A stretch of DNA of 64,000 nt, taken from positions 248,001-312,000 of the forward strand of contig JAHLEZ010000021.1 in assembly GCA_020726505.1 (NCBI GenBank). Reading direction: 5' to 3'. The notes below the pieces were generated by a model. It saw only the letters and a program-made list of their open reading frames with translations, did not search any database and was not told the DNA's origin. This document shows positions 1 to 10,600 of this stretch, one piece after another. The first letter of the stretch is position 1, and each line of letters begins with the position of its first letter. A program made the translations under genes and the position numbers. Origin of the DNA: Leptodontidium sp. MPI-SDFR-AT-0119. Taxonomy: Eukaryota > Ascomycota > Leotiomycetes > Helotiales > Leptodontidiaceae.

Positions 1-945
1 CTATGTGGAAACAGCGAAAGAGATATACGACGGGGGCGGTAGGGCGGATGAATACCCTTCATACATGGCTATTTACGAAACCTTACACGATATATGCGAG
101 GAGCAGCGCAGCATCGTGAACAACGGCGTTGACCTCTCGGTTTTAGCCTCAACCTTTGGAGCACTTCCTCGACTGACGGAGGTGGGCCTGTCATTCTGCG
201 AGGCGATAGAAGACGACTCATCGCTCTCACCTTTCACCCTAGGCATGACTACAGCAGAAGACTCCTATGAATACCATTTACGAGTCGTATCTGATGCCAT
301 CCAGAGTTCCAGAAATAGAGGCGTTGCGATCAATACCATCAGCTTATCGGGGTTCAACCTTCCGTATTACCATGCATGGGAGGTTCCCGAGCTGAGCACC
401 TTGTCAGAGTCTCTCAGAAAGCTGTTGCAGTCTATTCGGGTCCTACGCCTGAGTTATTCGAGTTCTCCCCTGGAACTACTGTCCCGTTGCGCACTGGATA
501 CATATCAGCTTGACATGTGCTGTATGGTGGTGAAATGCAATGCTCTGGAGGACTTCTTGGAAACGAATAAGAGATCCCTTCGCTCTATTGGCTTCCACGA
601 TGTCACGATCACCGAATCGAGCCGACTGGGGAGCCTTTCCGGGCTGTCCTCAGATATACTCTGCAAAATGATGAAAGTTTCACAGTCCTCGTCGTGTCGA
701 GCAGCTGATTGTGGCTGCCTTCCCTTTCGGAAAGAAGGATGGAGAATGCTCTTGAATGGTGATGATCACCCGCAACGGTCGGAAACATGAGGGAGACGGC
801 CAGGAATTCAAAGGCCCAACGGATCGCATACTAGCACGGGAGGAAGTTGTGACTATCACTGGCATTTTTCACTAGGCGCTTAACTTGTACCAGCTATAGT
901 TTCCTTTTGATCGATTCGACTGCTTCTAGAGCGTCCTGAAATTTG
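1..945. repeat. Left arm of a large inverted duplication (partner about 11930-12890)
   Basis: The F-box-like gene and about 150 bp after its stop are repeated in reverse orientation near 11930-12890. Similarity continues through the non-coding tail (shared words such as CACTGGCATTTTT, CTTGTACCAG and TTTCCTTTTGATCGAT), so this is a DNA-level segmental duplication. The arms flank about 11 kb that holds the HET-WD40 gene, the Fot1 remnant and the NLR gene. The left limit is cut by the window. Confidence 0.85.
2..790 (+). CDS. F-box/LRR-like hypothetical protein, copy 1 (5' truncated by window edge)
   Basis: About 262 codons are open from the left edge to a TGA at 788-790. The true start lies outside the window, because the related copy at 12071-13060 has the same reading extending further upstream past an intron. 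The sequence is leucine- and serine-rich with repeated strand/helix-like segments (for example LSRCALDTYQLDMC and SLRSIGFHDVTI), the look of the leucine-rich tail of fungal F-box-like proteins. No F-box is visible in the part present. In that family the F-box recruits an SCF ubiquitin ligase and the repeats bind substrate, but this role is inferred from resemblance only. The frame is undamaged here, in contrast to the inverted copy, which has two frameshifts. The function is uncertain; it could equally be an uncharacterised fungal repeat family. Confidence 0.6.
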   Translation, partial: YVETAKEIYDGGGRADEYPSYMAIYETLHDICEEQRSIVNNGVDLSVLASTFGALPRLTEVGLSFCEAIEDDSSLSPFTLGMTTAEDSYEYHLRVVSDAIQSSRNRGVAINTISLSGFNLPYYHAWEVPELSTLSESLRKLLQSIRVLRLSYSSSPLELLSRCALDTYQLDMCCMVVKCNALEDFLETNKRSLRSIGFHDVTITESSRLGSLSGLSSDILCKMMKVSQSSSCRAADCGCLPFRKEGWRMLLNGDDHPQRSET

Positions 946-1032
946 CCCTTTGAATTTCTACTCAATTCCTACATCGTGCAACGTACAACTAGTAGTATAC
1001 CAATCTGATATCAAAGCACCAGATCCATCACT

Positions 1033-1425
1033 ATGTGTGAGACATCGGTTGTAGAAGTCTCAAGGACTGGTACAGCTGGTCCATCGGTGCCCAACAAGCG
1101 AAAACTTATCATTCCGGATAACGCCACCTTCGAAATCGAAGTTCCCATCCGAGCAGCTGCTTCCTCTGAGGACAAAAGCGTGACCGAAGGGAATTCCTCT
1201 GATGGCCCGGACACACCAGAAGAAAGCGACACGTCCTCGACGCGAGAGAATTCACGACGTCCAAGCCAGAAGTACACGCTGTCCATTGGGGGAGACTTCA
1301 CAGTTGTATTGGGTACCGAAGAGGAAGGCCAGGTGGAGGTCCTTGTCTTTTCGCAAGCCTTGTGTATGAGCTCCCCAGTCTGGGAGAAGATTTGTTCCAA
1401 CGGCTTTCACGAGACCATGCAGTAA
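1033..1425 (+). pseudogene. BTB/POZ domain protein fragment
   Basis: An ATG-initiated frame of 130 codons. Residues 1-85 are low-complexity and Ser/Glu-rich. From about residue 86 a segment reads like the start of a fungal BTB/POZ domain: GGDFTVVLGTEEE, then VLVFSQALCMSSPVWEKIC, matching the family pattern in which a hydrophobic strand is followed by the 'sxaLsxxSPVW' helix. A normal BTB domain needs about 100 residues; here the frame stops after about 45. A GTAAAA next to the stop could be a donor site, but no convincing continuation follows, so a truncated gene is more likely than a spliced one. BTB domains mediate dimerisation or Cullin-3 adaptor binding. Confidence 0.5.
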
Positions 1426-1429
1426 AATA

Positions 1430-1810
1430 TCCTCGATTTAGATTCCATATTTCGAAATTATAAATTGTACATCCTCAAACTACTCGCTAATAAGCTTTGG
1501 GTCTTCACACAAGGGTCGCTGATAGTCGTATTTTCGTTGGAACCGTGTCCGGCGTCCTGGGTGGCGTTTGACAAAGTGGGAAGCCCAACGCGTCCCGACG
1601 CGCAGGGTAAAGCGCGTTATGCGCGAAGACGACTTGCCATATCTTCAAACAAAAGACAACCTAGAGGAAACCCTTTGGCAGCTAGATTGAGTACATATTC
1701 ACGTAATCGCGTCACGGTTTAGCTGCCGCTATGTACCCACGTCACGTTTATGATCAATATTGATCTTGTTAAACCCAACAATGGAGTCGAGACTTAGCAA
1801 TCAATTGTAA
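1430..1810. other. Intergenic, no gene recognised
   Basis: No supported gene. Contains a GC-rich patch around 1550-1625 and a short palindrome, GATCAATATTGATC, near 1751. It lies downstream of the convergent HET-WD40 gene. Confidence 0.5.
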
Positions 1811-1814
1811 TGTT

Positions 1815-2800
1815 CTACTGCGATGTGCCCCAGAGCCGCACTGTAGAGTCCCACGATGCCGACGCCAGCAGCCTCGAGTCGGGCGAGAAGGCTACTAAAA
1901 TGACTCCGTGGTTGTGCCCCTTGAGCTTCTGCTGTAATACACCACTAGCCACATCCCAGAGCTGCACTGTCTTGTCAAGCGATGCCGACGCTAGTAGCCT
2001 CGAGTCAGGCGAGAAAGCCACTGAAAAGACGGCGTCCTTATGCCCCTCGAGCGTCTGCTGTAGTGAACTAGTGGCTACGTTCCAGAGCTGCACTTTATCA
2101 TCAAACCTCGATGCCGACACCAATAGCTTCGAGTCGGGCGAGAAGGCCACTGAAGAGATGACGCTTTGGCCCCTCAGCGTCCGCTGTAGTGAACCAGTAA
2201 CCGCATCCCAGAGCCGCACTGTGTTGCCAAGCGATGGCGATGCTAATAGCCTTGAGTCGGGCGAAAAGGCAACTGGTGACTCATTGCTGGAATGGCCCTC
2301 GAACGTCTGCTGTAGTAAACCAGTGGCTGCGTCCCAGAGATGTACTTTGCCGTCCCACGATACCGACGCCAGCAACCTCGAGTCGGGCGAGAAGACCACT
2401 GACTCGACTCGGCTGCTGTGCGCCTCGAGAATTTGCAGTAGTATACCAGAAGCCGCGTCCCAAAGCCGCACTGTGTAGTCACGCGATGCCGACGCTAGTA
2501 GCTTCGAGGAGGGCGAGAAAGCCACTGAAAAGACGGCGTCCTTATGCCCCTTGAGCAGCTGTAGTAAGAAACCAGTAGCCACGTCCCAGAGCCGCACTGT
2601 TGTATCATAGGATGCCGATGCCAGTAGCCTTGAGTCCGGTGAGAAGGCTGCTAATGTGACTCCGTCCTTATGACCCTTGAGCGTCGTTTGTAATGCACCG
2701 GTGGCAGCGTCCCAGAGCTGCATCGTGGTTTCGCGATGTGATGCTGACACCAGCAGCGTCGAGTTAGGAGAAAATGCCACTGACGAGAAGTAGGCGCTGT
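1815..2800 (-). repeat. Eight tandem 126-bp WD40-coding units
   Basis: The 42-residue WD40 units of the HET-WD40 gene repeat at about 126-bp spacing and stay very similar at DNA level; GAGTCGGGCGAGAAGGC-like blocks recur. This points to recent duplication or gene conversion among units. Unit 6 has WN and unit 8 has WG in place of WD. Confidence 0.85.
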
Positions 2801-3605
2801 TCCCGTTAAGCGTTTTCTGTAGCATGCTATATCGCTTAGCGTCGTTCGAAGTCGCCTGTGAAAGTTCATCGAGTCGGGATCTCCATTCGCGGTTCAGCCT
2901 ACTGAATGCCTTCTCCTTCCCCTCACCATATATAATTGCTATTGAGATGTCGACGATGCCCAGGAGGGAATAAGCAAGGTCTTCATCACGCTTAGTATTC
3001 CGATTTCGTGCCCATAACAGTCGCTCGTCAAAGCTGAAATCAGAAAGAGGCCAGCCTCGAAGAGCAAGAACAGGAATCCCCGTTATCTTGTGAATCTGTT
3101 CCTCTAATGATTTCTTATTACCAAGTCGGTTGCCATTTGAGGAGAAGAAATCCACCACTGGCGGCGCGATAAGCTCTTGAAGTGTCCAACCACGGGTAAA
3201 CCATCGACTATTCCCAAAAGCTGCTTCCGATGACTTTAAAGACGGGTCTATTTGACCTCTTATCCCAACATCTGCCAGATATACATAGCATTTTGCCGCT
3301 TTGAGATACCAGCGGAACATGGAGTTGATAGCTTCCGAAACCTCAGTGCTGTTCGATTGGTTGATGCAGCAAGTGTCCACCCAGAAGTATTGAAGGCCAT
3401 CACGAGCGGCCTGCTGTCCACAGAACCGAAGCTTTGTGTATCCGTTTTTCGTCTTCCCAGAGCCGTCCTTCAGGTCCGCAAAGGTGACCTCTTCTTCAGC
3501 ATTGTCTCCCCAGGTGTGTGAAAGTATCGCATAAGGCGTTGTGGGGTAAGTAATGTCGTTTGTGAGGCTAAATTCGCCGTTTGCTTCTAGCTTTAGAAGA
3601 CGCAT
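1815..3605 (-). CDS. HET-WD40 protein without nucleotide-binding domain
   Basis: A single-exon gene of 596 codons. Residues 1-245 are a HET domain with its conserved blocks: YAILSHTWG (25-33), YFWVDTCCIN (73-82), WFTRGWTLQELIAP (135-148) and AYSLLGI (211-217). After a short linker (about 245-268), residues 270-596 form eight WD40 repeats, with WD or variant dipeptides at about 298, 340, 382, 424, 466, 508, 550 and 592. HET domains trigger cell death in vegetative incompatibility, and WD40 propellers act as recognition surfaces. Classical HET-E/HET-D proteins carry a NACHT ATPase between these two parts; here no P-loop or NACHT sequence exists, and the fusion is direct and in frame. The repeats are nearly identical to one another (SPDSRLLASAS recurs), as in rapidly evolving het genes. 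Its start, MRLLKLEANGEFSLT, matches the start of the NLR at 7695 (MRLLQCDTDGKFSLT), so the two HET domains are related. Confidence 0.9.
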   Translation of the reverse strand: MRLLKLEANGEFSLTNDITYPTTPYAILSHTWGDNAEEEVTFADLKDGSGKTKNGYTKLRFCGQQAARDGLQYFWVDTCCINQSNSTEVSEAINSMFRWYLKAAKCYVYLADVGIRGQIDPSLKSSEAAFGNSRWFTRGWTLQELIAPPVVDFFSSNGNRLGNKKSLEEQIHKITGIPVLALRGWPLSDFSFDERLLWARNRNTKRDEDLAYSLLGIVDISIAIIYGEGKEKAFSRLNREWRSRLDELSQATSNDAKRYSMLQKTLNGNSAYFSSVAFSPNSTLLVSASHRETTMQLWDAATGALQTTLKGHKDGVTLAAFSPDSRLLASASYDTTVRLWDVATGFLLQLLKGHKDAVFSVAFSPSSKLLASASRDYTVRLWDAASGILLQILEAHSSRVESVVFSPDSRLLASVSWDGKVHLWDAATGLLQQTFEGHSSNESPVAFSPDSRLLASPSLGNTVRLWDAVTGSLQRTLRGQSVISSVAFSPDSKLLVSASRFDDKVQLWNVATSSLQQTLEGHKDAVFSVAFSPDSRLLASASLDKTVQLWDVASGVLQQKLKGHNHGVILVAFSPDSRLLASASWDSTVRLWGTSQ

Positions 3606-3639
3606 TTGGGCCTAGAGCATTGAACAGTCTGCACGGGTT

Positions 3640-4750
3640 GGATGGTGGGAGTACTTATGTTGCGATGCGCATGGCCTAGCTACGAAGGCTTATATGGTAG
3701 AGAAGTCTGAAAGGAAGAAGTTGATGAAAGGTTGAGGCTGAGACTCCAGCTGAGAGCTTGGACGATCTCGGGGTAGGACAGGTTCTTCCGTACCATGAGA
3801 CACGCCCTGCCGAGGAAACCAGCCAATACCTGGGTTCTGAGTCTGTTTCCTTTTGGGATATCGAACTTGCGACACCCCTGCCTATTAGAAATCAACTAAA
3901 CCCATGACCTGATATATCCGCATAATCGTCGACTTCGTCTGCTTGATTTGAGCAGTTGTATGCGCATGCGGAGGCCATGATATGGAAACGCCGACCTCGT
4001 TTAAGGCCAATGAACGTGTTAAAGATAACGTAAGAGATCTGAACGTGGAGCGTCAAGTGGCTAAGGACGGAGCATAGTTGGTTGACCAGCAGGCAGGTGA
4101 GATGGTAGGTCGGGTCGAATTTGTTGAAGTAGCAGCCTAAATTATTATGTGTGGTTGCCATCCGAGGGGTCTTCGCTTGGAGACGAAGCTACGTCCTAGC
4201 CGTCCTCTGCGTCCCCGCCGTCAGCAGGCCACTTGCCCGCTCCCTCCTGGTGCGATGGAGATGACACCACACGCCGAGGCAGTCCCCCACGTCGATTTCG
4301 CCAATCATAATGAGCCCAGCTGTCGTATACCAAGTAAATGTCTTGCATCCGACTCCAGTTATAATTGGCGGGCAGAGGTTCCACGTCACCTTGATCTGCA
4401 GAGGTCTCAACCGATTGCATGCAGGCGGTCAAATATGGCACACACATTTGTCGGACGTGTGTCACTCGTATTTCGTCGCTAGGGTAATAGTTGTTAATGC
4501 AGGAGGGAAATGCTTTAACTTAAGTAGGGAACAATGCTCAGAACTTGGAAGTCTTACTGGTCAATTTCCCTTGTTATCGAAGAACTATTAGAAGTCTTGG
4601 CACCAACTATTCCCCCAAGTACGGAAGTCCTAAAGTATTTGGTCTTTCAACTTCACAGCATGCAAAGCATTCCATAGGTTAGTGTCGTCGGTCTGTCGAT
4701 GCCCCCGTCGACCTCCTTTCCACAATCCAAGTGGCACTCACCCCACAGTG
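3640..4750. other. Intergenic; no gene supported
   Basis: Upstream of the HET-WD40 gene. Only short overlapping frames on both strands occur here, none with a domain, a consistent composition or a clear splice structure. The 5' flank of the HET-WD40 gene (3606-3900) must hold its promoter, but no specific site is recognised. Confidence 0.4.
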
Positions 4751-4756
4751 GCCGGA

Positions 4757-5339
4757 ATGTGGGGTGGAATTACAGATATTGATCAAGAAATGGAGGGGAT
4801 GACCGGCGAGGACGTTCTCCAGATTGGGCGGTTGATTGATTATGTCATACGCGGATTCAACACGCGACTTAGGGCTCTAGACCTGCGGTTTGCGCACGGT
4901 AGAGGATGCCCTTATAGCACATCTAAACCAAACTCAACCAACTTTGAAGTCTGATATTGAGAACCTGACGGCGTTCCTGGTGCAAGTCGTGGAAGACCAG
5001 CGTGTGCCCAGCAAGAAACTTAAACTCGAGATGTTGTCCGAGCACGATATGGAGTCCCGGGAGCGGGCAGGTGGGTCGCTGCAAGACTTGTTTGAGTTCT
5101 CTGATGAGATAGACTACACGTCCTTCTTGACAGACGAGGCGCTCTCTCCACTGTACCCGCCTAGCCCCGAAACGCCAGCGTGCTCTGTTACACGGTGGGA
5201 ACCAGCCGGCGATGATATCTCGGTGTTGCTCGACACCCATATCTTTGACTCTCCCGACCAAAGCATCCTGAACAACGCTGAGCATCTTGGGGACGGAAAA
5301 AGTATGGAGAGATTTGATGGAGATTTCTTCCTAGTATAA
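4757..5339 (+). pseudogene. Frameshifted hypothetical protein
   Basis: A frame opens at ATG 4757 (GITDIDQEMEGMTGEDVLQIG) and runs to about 4890. Coding character then continues in the neighbouring frame (TVEDALIAHLNQTQPTL) to a TAA at 5337-5339. The second part is acidic, with a Pro/Ser patch (LYPPSPETPACS), and ends FDGDFFLV. No valid intron joins the two parts: only about 20 nt separate plausible sites, and the second frame has an upstream stop and no ATG. A single-base frameshift is therefore the simplest reading. I do not recognise the family. The acidic, proline-containing tail could be a transcription-regulator-like region, but nothing proves this. Confidence 0.4.
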
Positions 5340-5478
5340 ATAAAATAGCGATAATTCACATCTATCAAACCTATCCTTGGATACATCCTGTGACAATCAT
5401 TATATTCGGTGTATATTTCCTTACCTAATCAACGAGCATACTTACTGTACATCATACATTGACTTGGTGATCAACATA

Positions 5479-5710
5479 TGTGCCGGCCCATAATGCTGAG
5501 TGGCACAGTTGGGCTAGCTCTGGATGCGTGCCAGCCCAGTTGGGCCAGCACACATTACGTGCCAGCACGAGTGGACCAGCCCTGTATTGGGGCCACCCCA
5601 CTGTGGGGGTTAGCCCCGTCGTGCTAACCCGTAAGGTGGGCTGGCCCAACTGGGCTGGCACGTAATGTGCGCTCGACCAGGAGTGCCAACCAGCATTGTG
5701 GGCTGGCACA
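5479..5710. mobile_element. Foldback/MITE-like palindromic element
   Basis: About 232 bp form a long imperfect palindrome: the left half (from TGTGCCGGCCCATAATGC) is the near reverse complement of the right half (ending GCATTGTGGGCTGGCACA), with the centre near 5595. Translating either strand gives almost the same peptide, a by-product of the symmetry. Smaller palindromes sit inside the arms (GTGCCAGCCCAGTTGGGCC). A 3-bp ATA flanks both ends and may be a target duplication. There is no coding capacity. The family is not identified. Confidence 0.75.
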
Positions 5711-6090
5711 ATAACCGTCCTAGCCCATGTGCCCTAGCCTTTACAAGTGCTAGTAGTGGTTGTGCTTATTTCATGATCAGGCAACAACCAAATTTGTTCC
5801 CTGTGAGCCAAATATTGCATACTGATTCCTCAATTTTCACATTCGAGCCATTTCTCGTCTGGATATGGAGGATCCTCGCGTGGACCTCTGCTCCTGGGTG
5901 CAAATGTTAACTTCCATCGTCACAGGAGTAAACACCACAACACAATCCATCTCACGCAGTTTATTTCACAAGTATGCATAATAGGTGGTTTAATCATTTA
6001 ATTCAAGTATCTCTGTTCAAGGCATCGGAATGGGAACTGGACGGCCGCGTGGCAACAAGAACCAATAAACATGACACAGTTCTACACTCT
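5711..6090. other. No feature recognised
   Basis: A short spacer between the foldback element and the transposase remnant; no coding signal or repeat was found. Confidence 0.4.
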
Positions 6091-6096
6091 CCTTCA

Positions 6097-7180
6097 CTAG
6101 TGACGAGCTCTATTCTGCCTATCTCCCGGAGGAAGCTCCTTAGATACCGACACCGGAAGCTGGTTATTAAACTTAATTCTCTCCTCAGGGACCAAGAGGA
6201 TAGTGTTGGACCCGTCTGCAGTGGCTGCTTGGAAACATGTTCTTGGGACTAACACATTGAGTGAGCTGTCGAACGGCCGTATTCTCTTTCTCATGTACTT
6301 CTTCGCCACCCGTTCCACTTCGGACGGATCAGAAATGTCAACTAGAAGACTACGATCGGTCCTCCAAATGCCTCGCTCGTGAATTTTGAACTCAGTGCCA
6401 TCCAGGAGTAGGGAACGTAGTCCAGTTGCTATGATGGGTAACAGCTGGCCAGATAATCATTGGCAACAAAGACCTACCGTCTGCACTTATACACTCGATG
6501 GCAGTCACCATCGTCCGCTTGACCCCGGCGCCTCTATAGTCTCGCGGATCATCCTTACTGATGAGGACTTTGACAGAGCCGAGCATGCACAGCATGACAC
6601 CGGTCTCGTCCATGTTGTAGACATTCTCTGGCAGCATGGCCGGATCCTGCAATACCTTGCCGATCACATCGAACCAGTGTATAATCTTGTCGTATATGTT
6701 GTTCTCATGACGTTTCCAGTCTATCGCCCTGACTCTTCGTGATTTGAGTGCCGGGTGGCGCCTCACAAAGCCCTGAGCCCAATTCTTGCCAGGAGGGTTG
6801 ACCGGTCTCTCGGTCGTCGAGCGTTGGCGGGCGATGACAAGGGCTAGGGAAGGTACGAACTTGATCCGCACAGAGTTTCCGAGGTCAGATATTCCTTTGA
6901 GATACTTTTCCAGAGCTTTCTCTTCGGACGAAGTGAGGTATTATTGGCTTTGGGCCTTCTGTTCTTTCGAGCGCCGCCCTTGCGCACGATGATGGAGGGT
7001 AGAGAGAGGCACTCCACTGCGTTTTGATCTAGCATCGTATGTTCGAGACTCACCAAGTACAAGCTCTTCTGCAAGAACTTCACTGGCACGGTCGTGCATG
7101 ACGTCGTGGTGCCGATGCCAGAATGTAATGGGATAGATGGATGGATGGTGGAACAGAAGCTGTAAGGACCAGAAGCAGTC
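6097..7180 (-). pseudogene. Fot1/pogo-type (DDE_1) transposase remnant
   Basis: Minus-strand pieces in shifting frames. From about 6900 down to 6395 the reading is IRIKFVPSLALVIARQR, NWAQGFVRRHPALKSRRVRA (Tc5-type helix-turn-helix), VYNMDETGVMLCM (containing the first catalytic Asp of the DDE fold) and MVTAIECISADGRSLLP, then WTTFPTPGW. The central part with the remaining Asp residues is missing. A C-terminal-like piece (SEVERVAKKYMRKRIRPFD) follows directly at about 6318-6100. The N-terminal region is frameshifted near 6870. An intact member is about 500-550 residues; this copy is deleted and cannot be active. Terminal inverted repeats were not found. It sits upstream of the NLR gene on the opposite strand. 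Confidence 0.8.
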
Positions 7181-7182
7181 AC

Positions 7183-7694
7183 GTGACCTCGGTATTAAGC
7201 TTGATTCTGAAGAGAAGGACCTTCACCTAGCAGTCCCGTCAGTGAGTTACGTTCTACATCTCTCCATATCTTGATACCAACTTGATAAATGTCAGTCTAA
7301 GACTTCAAGCTAAAACGCTCGACATCCAATGGATGATCGAAGGTAGGTTCTGGGTTCCTAGATCTTTTTTTCTATCACTCAAATCCCAGATTTCTTTACC
7401 CTCCGCTTCAGCAACGGAACCTGTTATGACCAATCCAGATTGGCTTCGAATATCTCTGCTACTCATGACTTCTACCATTCCTCCGTTGAGCCTGAGCGAC
7501 TGAGTCGGTCTTGCGCGCTTCCAGTGATGTACGACGATGCTATTGCGGCGAGGCTGCCGCCAAGCTGAGTGCGCCAGCCGCAACCTGAGCTGAAGTCTTC
7601 CACCTTTGCATCTATGTCAACTCGACGGCTCAACTACCACCGAGAACTCTCCCTCCTGCGATCCTCGACCCGTCGACTCGAATCCAGTTGAAAA
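7183..7694. other. 5' flank of the NLR gene
   Basis: About 510 bp between the transposase remnant and the NLR start codon. It must contain promoter and 5' UTR. A pyrimidine-rich stretch around 7645-7680 precedes the ATG at 7695. No defined regulatory motif is recognised. Confidence 0.35.
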
Positions 7695-10600
7695 ATGCGT
7701 CTGCTGCAGTGCGACACAGATGGCAAATTCAGCCTGACCCAGTTCGCCGAGAATGACATACCGAAATATGCAATACTTTCACACAGATGGGGAGCGGAGG
7801 AGGTCACATATAACGATCTGCTAGACGGCACGGGCAAGAGCAAGGCCGGCTATGGAAAGATACAGTTCTGCGGAGAACAGGCGAGGCGTGACGGCTTGGA
7901 ATACTTTTGGGTGGACACCTGCTGTATCGATAAATCTAATGCCGTGGAGTATCAATATGCGATCAACTCGATGTTTCGCTGGTATCGGGATGCGACCAAG
8001 TGCTACGTTTACCTGCTGGATGTTTCGCGACCTCGCACTGTTCTGGGCGACAATACCATCGAATCTTGGGAATCGTCATTTCGAAACAGCGAATGGTTCA
8101 GACGAGGCTGGACTCTACAAGAGCTTATTGCGCCGGCGTCAGTCGACTTCTTTTGCAAAGATAAGGAGCTATTAGGCAATAAGGTCTCCTTAGAACGGCA
8201 CATCTGCGAAGTAACACGCATTCAAGCTAGGGCTCTTCGAGGAAACCGTTTGTCTGACTTCAGCGTCGCTGAGCGAATGTCATGGACAGAATGTCGTGAG
8301 ACAACCTACGAAGAAGATAAGGCATATTCACTACTAGGGATTTTTGACGTTTATATGCCACTTATTTATGGTGAGGGAAAGGACAGGGCGTTGTCACGAC
8401 TTCGAGAGGAGATTGATAAGGCATCGAGAGGTACATCTTGCTCTTCTGTTATTAAATGAAGGAAGCTGCTGACTCTATCAGGATCTAATCGCGAGAACTT
8501 CTCAGTTACCTTCAGTCTCTACGATATTCCCGAAGTTGAACACTTCGTAGCCCGGGAAGATGAGCTCTCGAGAATACACAAGGCACTCAGAGGCGATGGC
8601 TCCCGTCGAGCAGTTGTTCTGCAAGGGCTAGGGGGAATCGGGAAGACACAGCTTAGTATTGCATATGCGAAGCGGCACAAGGACGATTACTCGGCAATCT
8701 TCTGGCTGAACATCAAGGACGAGGATTCTGTGAAGCAGAGCTTTGCTAAGCTAGCTAAGCAGATATCAAGAGAACACCCGTCAGCCATACCCGTCAGCAA
8801 TCAAGAAAGGAACCAAAATCTGGACGAAGTGGTTGAGTCTGTCAAGGCGTGGCTGAGTCTGCCTAACAACACACGATGGCTGATGATTTACGACAACTAC
8901 GATGCTCCTAAACTATCTGGTAGCACGGATCCTGCGGCTGTGGATATCAGAAAGTTCTTTCCTGAATCATATCAAGGGTCAGTTATCATTACAACGCGAT
9001 CATCGGAGGTCAGAATTGGTCATCTTATCCAGATTCGGAAGCTCAGCGATATACGTGATAGCCTTAAGATTTTGTCAACGGTGACGAGACGGCAAGAGAT
9101 CGAAACAGGTGAGGGCGTCCTGGATTTTGTATTGGTTATCTAACCCTGAAAACCAGATCCCGATGCTGTGAAGCTTGCAGAGGAATTAGATGGCCTTCCG
9201 CTTGCATTAGCTACTGCTGGAGCATATCTCGATCAAACAGCGAGGAGTTTCTCAAACTATCTTCGTCTGTATAAGGAGTCATGGGTAAGGCTTAAGGAGA
9301 CAAGCCCTGAGCTAAGCTCGTACGAAGACCGGACGCTTTACTCGACATGGCAAATCTCTTTCGACAACATCAAACAGCGGAACCCCCGATCCGCAAACCT
9401 TCTTCGCCTATGGGCGTACTTTGACAACCAGGATCTTTGGTTCGAGCTTCTACAACAAAGCGAATCTGACAGCCCTGAATGGCTACGAGAGCTCGCTAAA
9501 GACGAATTGAGCTTCGACATTGCGGTACGGATCTTGAGTAACTATGGGCTAGTGGAGGTAGCCACGTCTTCACAGGAATCGATCGAATCTAAAGGGTATC
9601 CCTTCGTCCGGTGAGACATTACCCAGCGCTAGCAGGGAAGCAAAGCTAGGATTCTAATTGGTCCAAGAGGGGGTTCCAGTTGAGCCTCATCCTCTGGCGA
9701 ATAACAGCTTCTTGTTTATGCCCCTGCTAGCGCTGGGTAATGTCTCACCGGACGAAGGGATAGTATTCATAGATGTGTTCACTCCTGGACCATTCATGCT
9801 CTGAACCAAGAATGGGATTATGATCTAGCTAGCCTAGCTGTGAAATTTGTGGGAGCACATGTCCCGGGAGAGAAGGATGATCAGCCATGGTTAATGCAAC
9901 GTCGACTTCTCCAGCATGCAGCGAGATGCTCATATATGTTTTCAAACAGCTTAGTAATAGACGATGAGCTAGCAGGTGATTGCCACAACCTAGGATACCT
10001 CTACGCCAACCAAGGCAAGCTGATCGAGGCCGAGCAGATGTACCAGCGGGCGTTACAAGGCTACGAGAAAGCATGGGGTCCGGACCACACGTCGACGCTC
10101 GACACAGTCAATAACCTGGGGAACCTCTACAAAAATCAAGGCAAGCTAGTCGAGGCCGAGCAGATGTACCAGCGAGCGCTGCAAGGCTACGAGAAAGCAT
10201 GGGGTCCGGACCACACGTCGACGCTCTCCACGGTCAACAACCTAGGTCTCCTTTACGCCGACCAGGGAAAGCTGGTCGAGGCCGAGCAGATGTGCCAGCG
10301 AGCGCTGCAAGGCAAGGAGAAGGCATGGGGTCCGGACCACACGTCGACGCTCGACACGGTCAACAACCTAGCCGTCCTCTACGTCAACCAGGGAAAGCTG
10401 GTCGAGGCCGAGCAGATGTGCCAGTGGGTGCTGCAAGGCAAAGAGAAGGCATGGGGTCCAGACCACACGTCGACGCTCGACACGGTCAACAACCTAGCGA
10501 ACCTTTATGCCGACCAAGGCAAGCTGGTCGAGGCCGAGCAGATGTACCAGCGAGCGCTGCAAGGATACGAGAAGGCATGGGGTCCGGACCACACGTCGAC

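Noticed and set aside
1465..1722. 85-codon frame after the BTB fragment
   Set aside because: No ATG-supported start and no recognisable protein features; it does not continue the BTB fold.
5452..5709. Similar open frames on both strands (MPAHNA...)
   Set aside because: They are produced by the palindromic foldback element, not by genes.
9168..9614. NLR ending at the TGA at 9612 as a natural short protein
   Set aside because: The stop lies inside the inserted MITE, and the conserved region continues in frame after it; kept only as the unspliced form.
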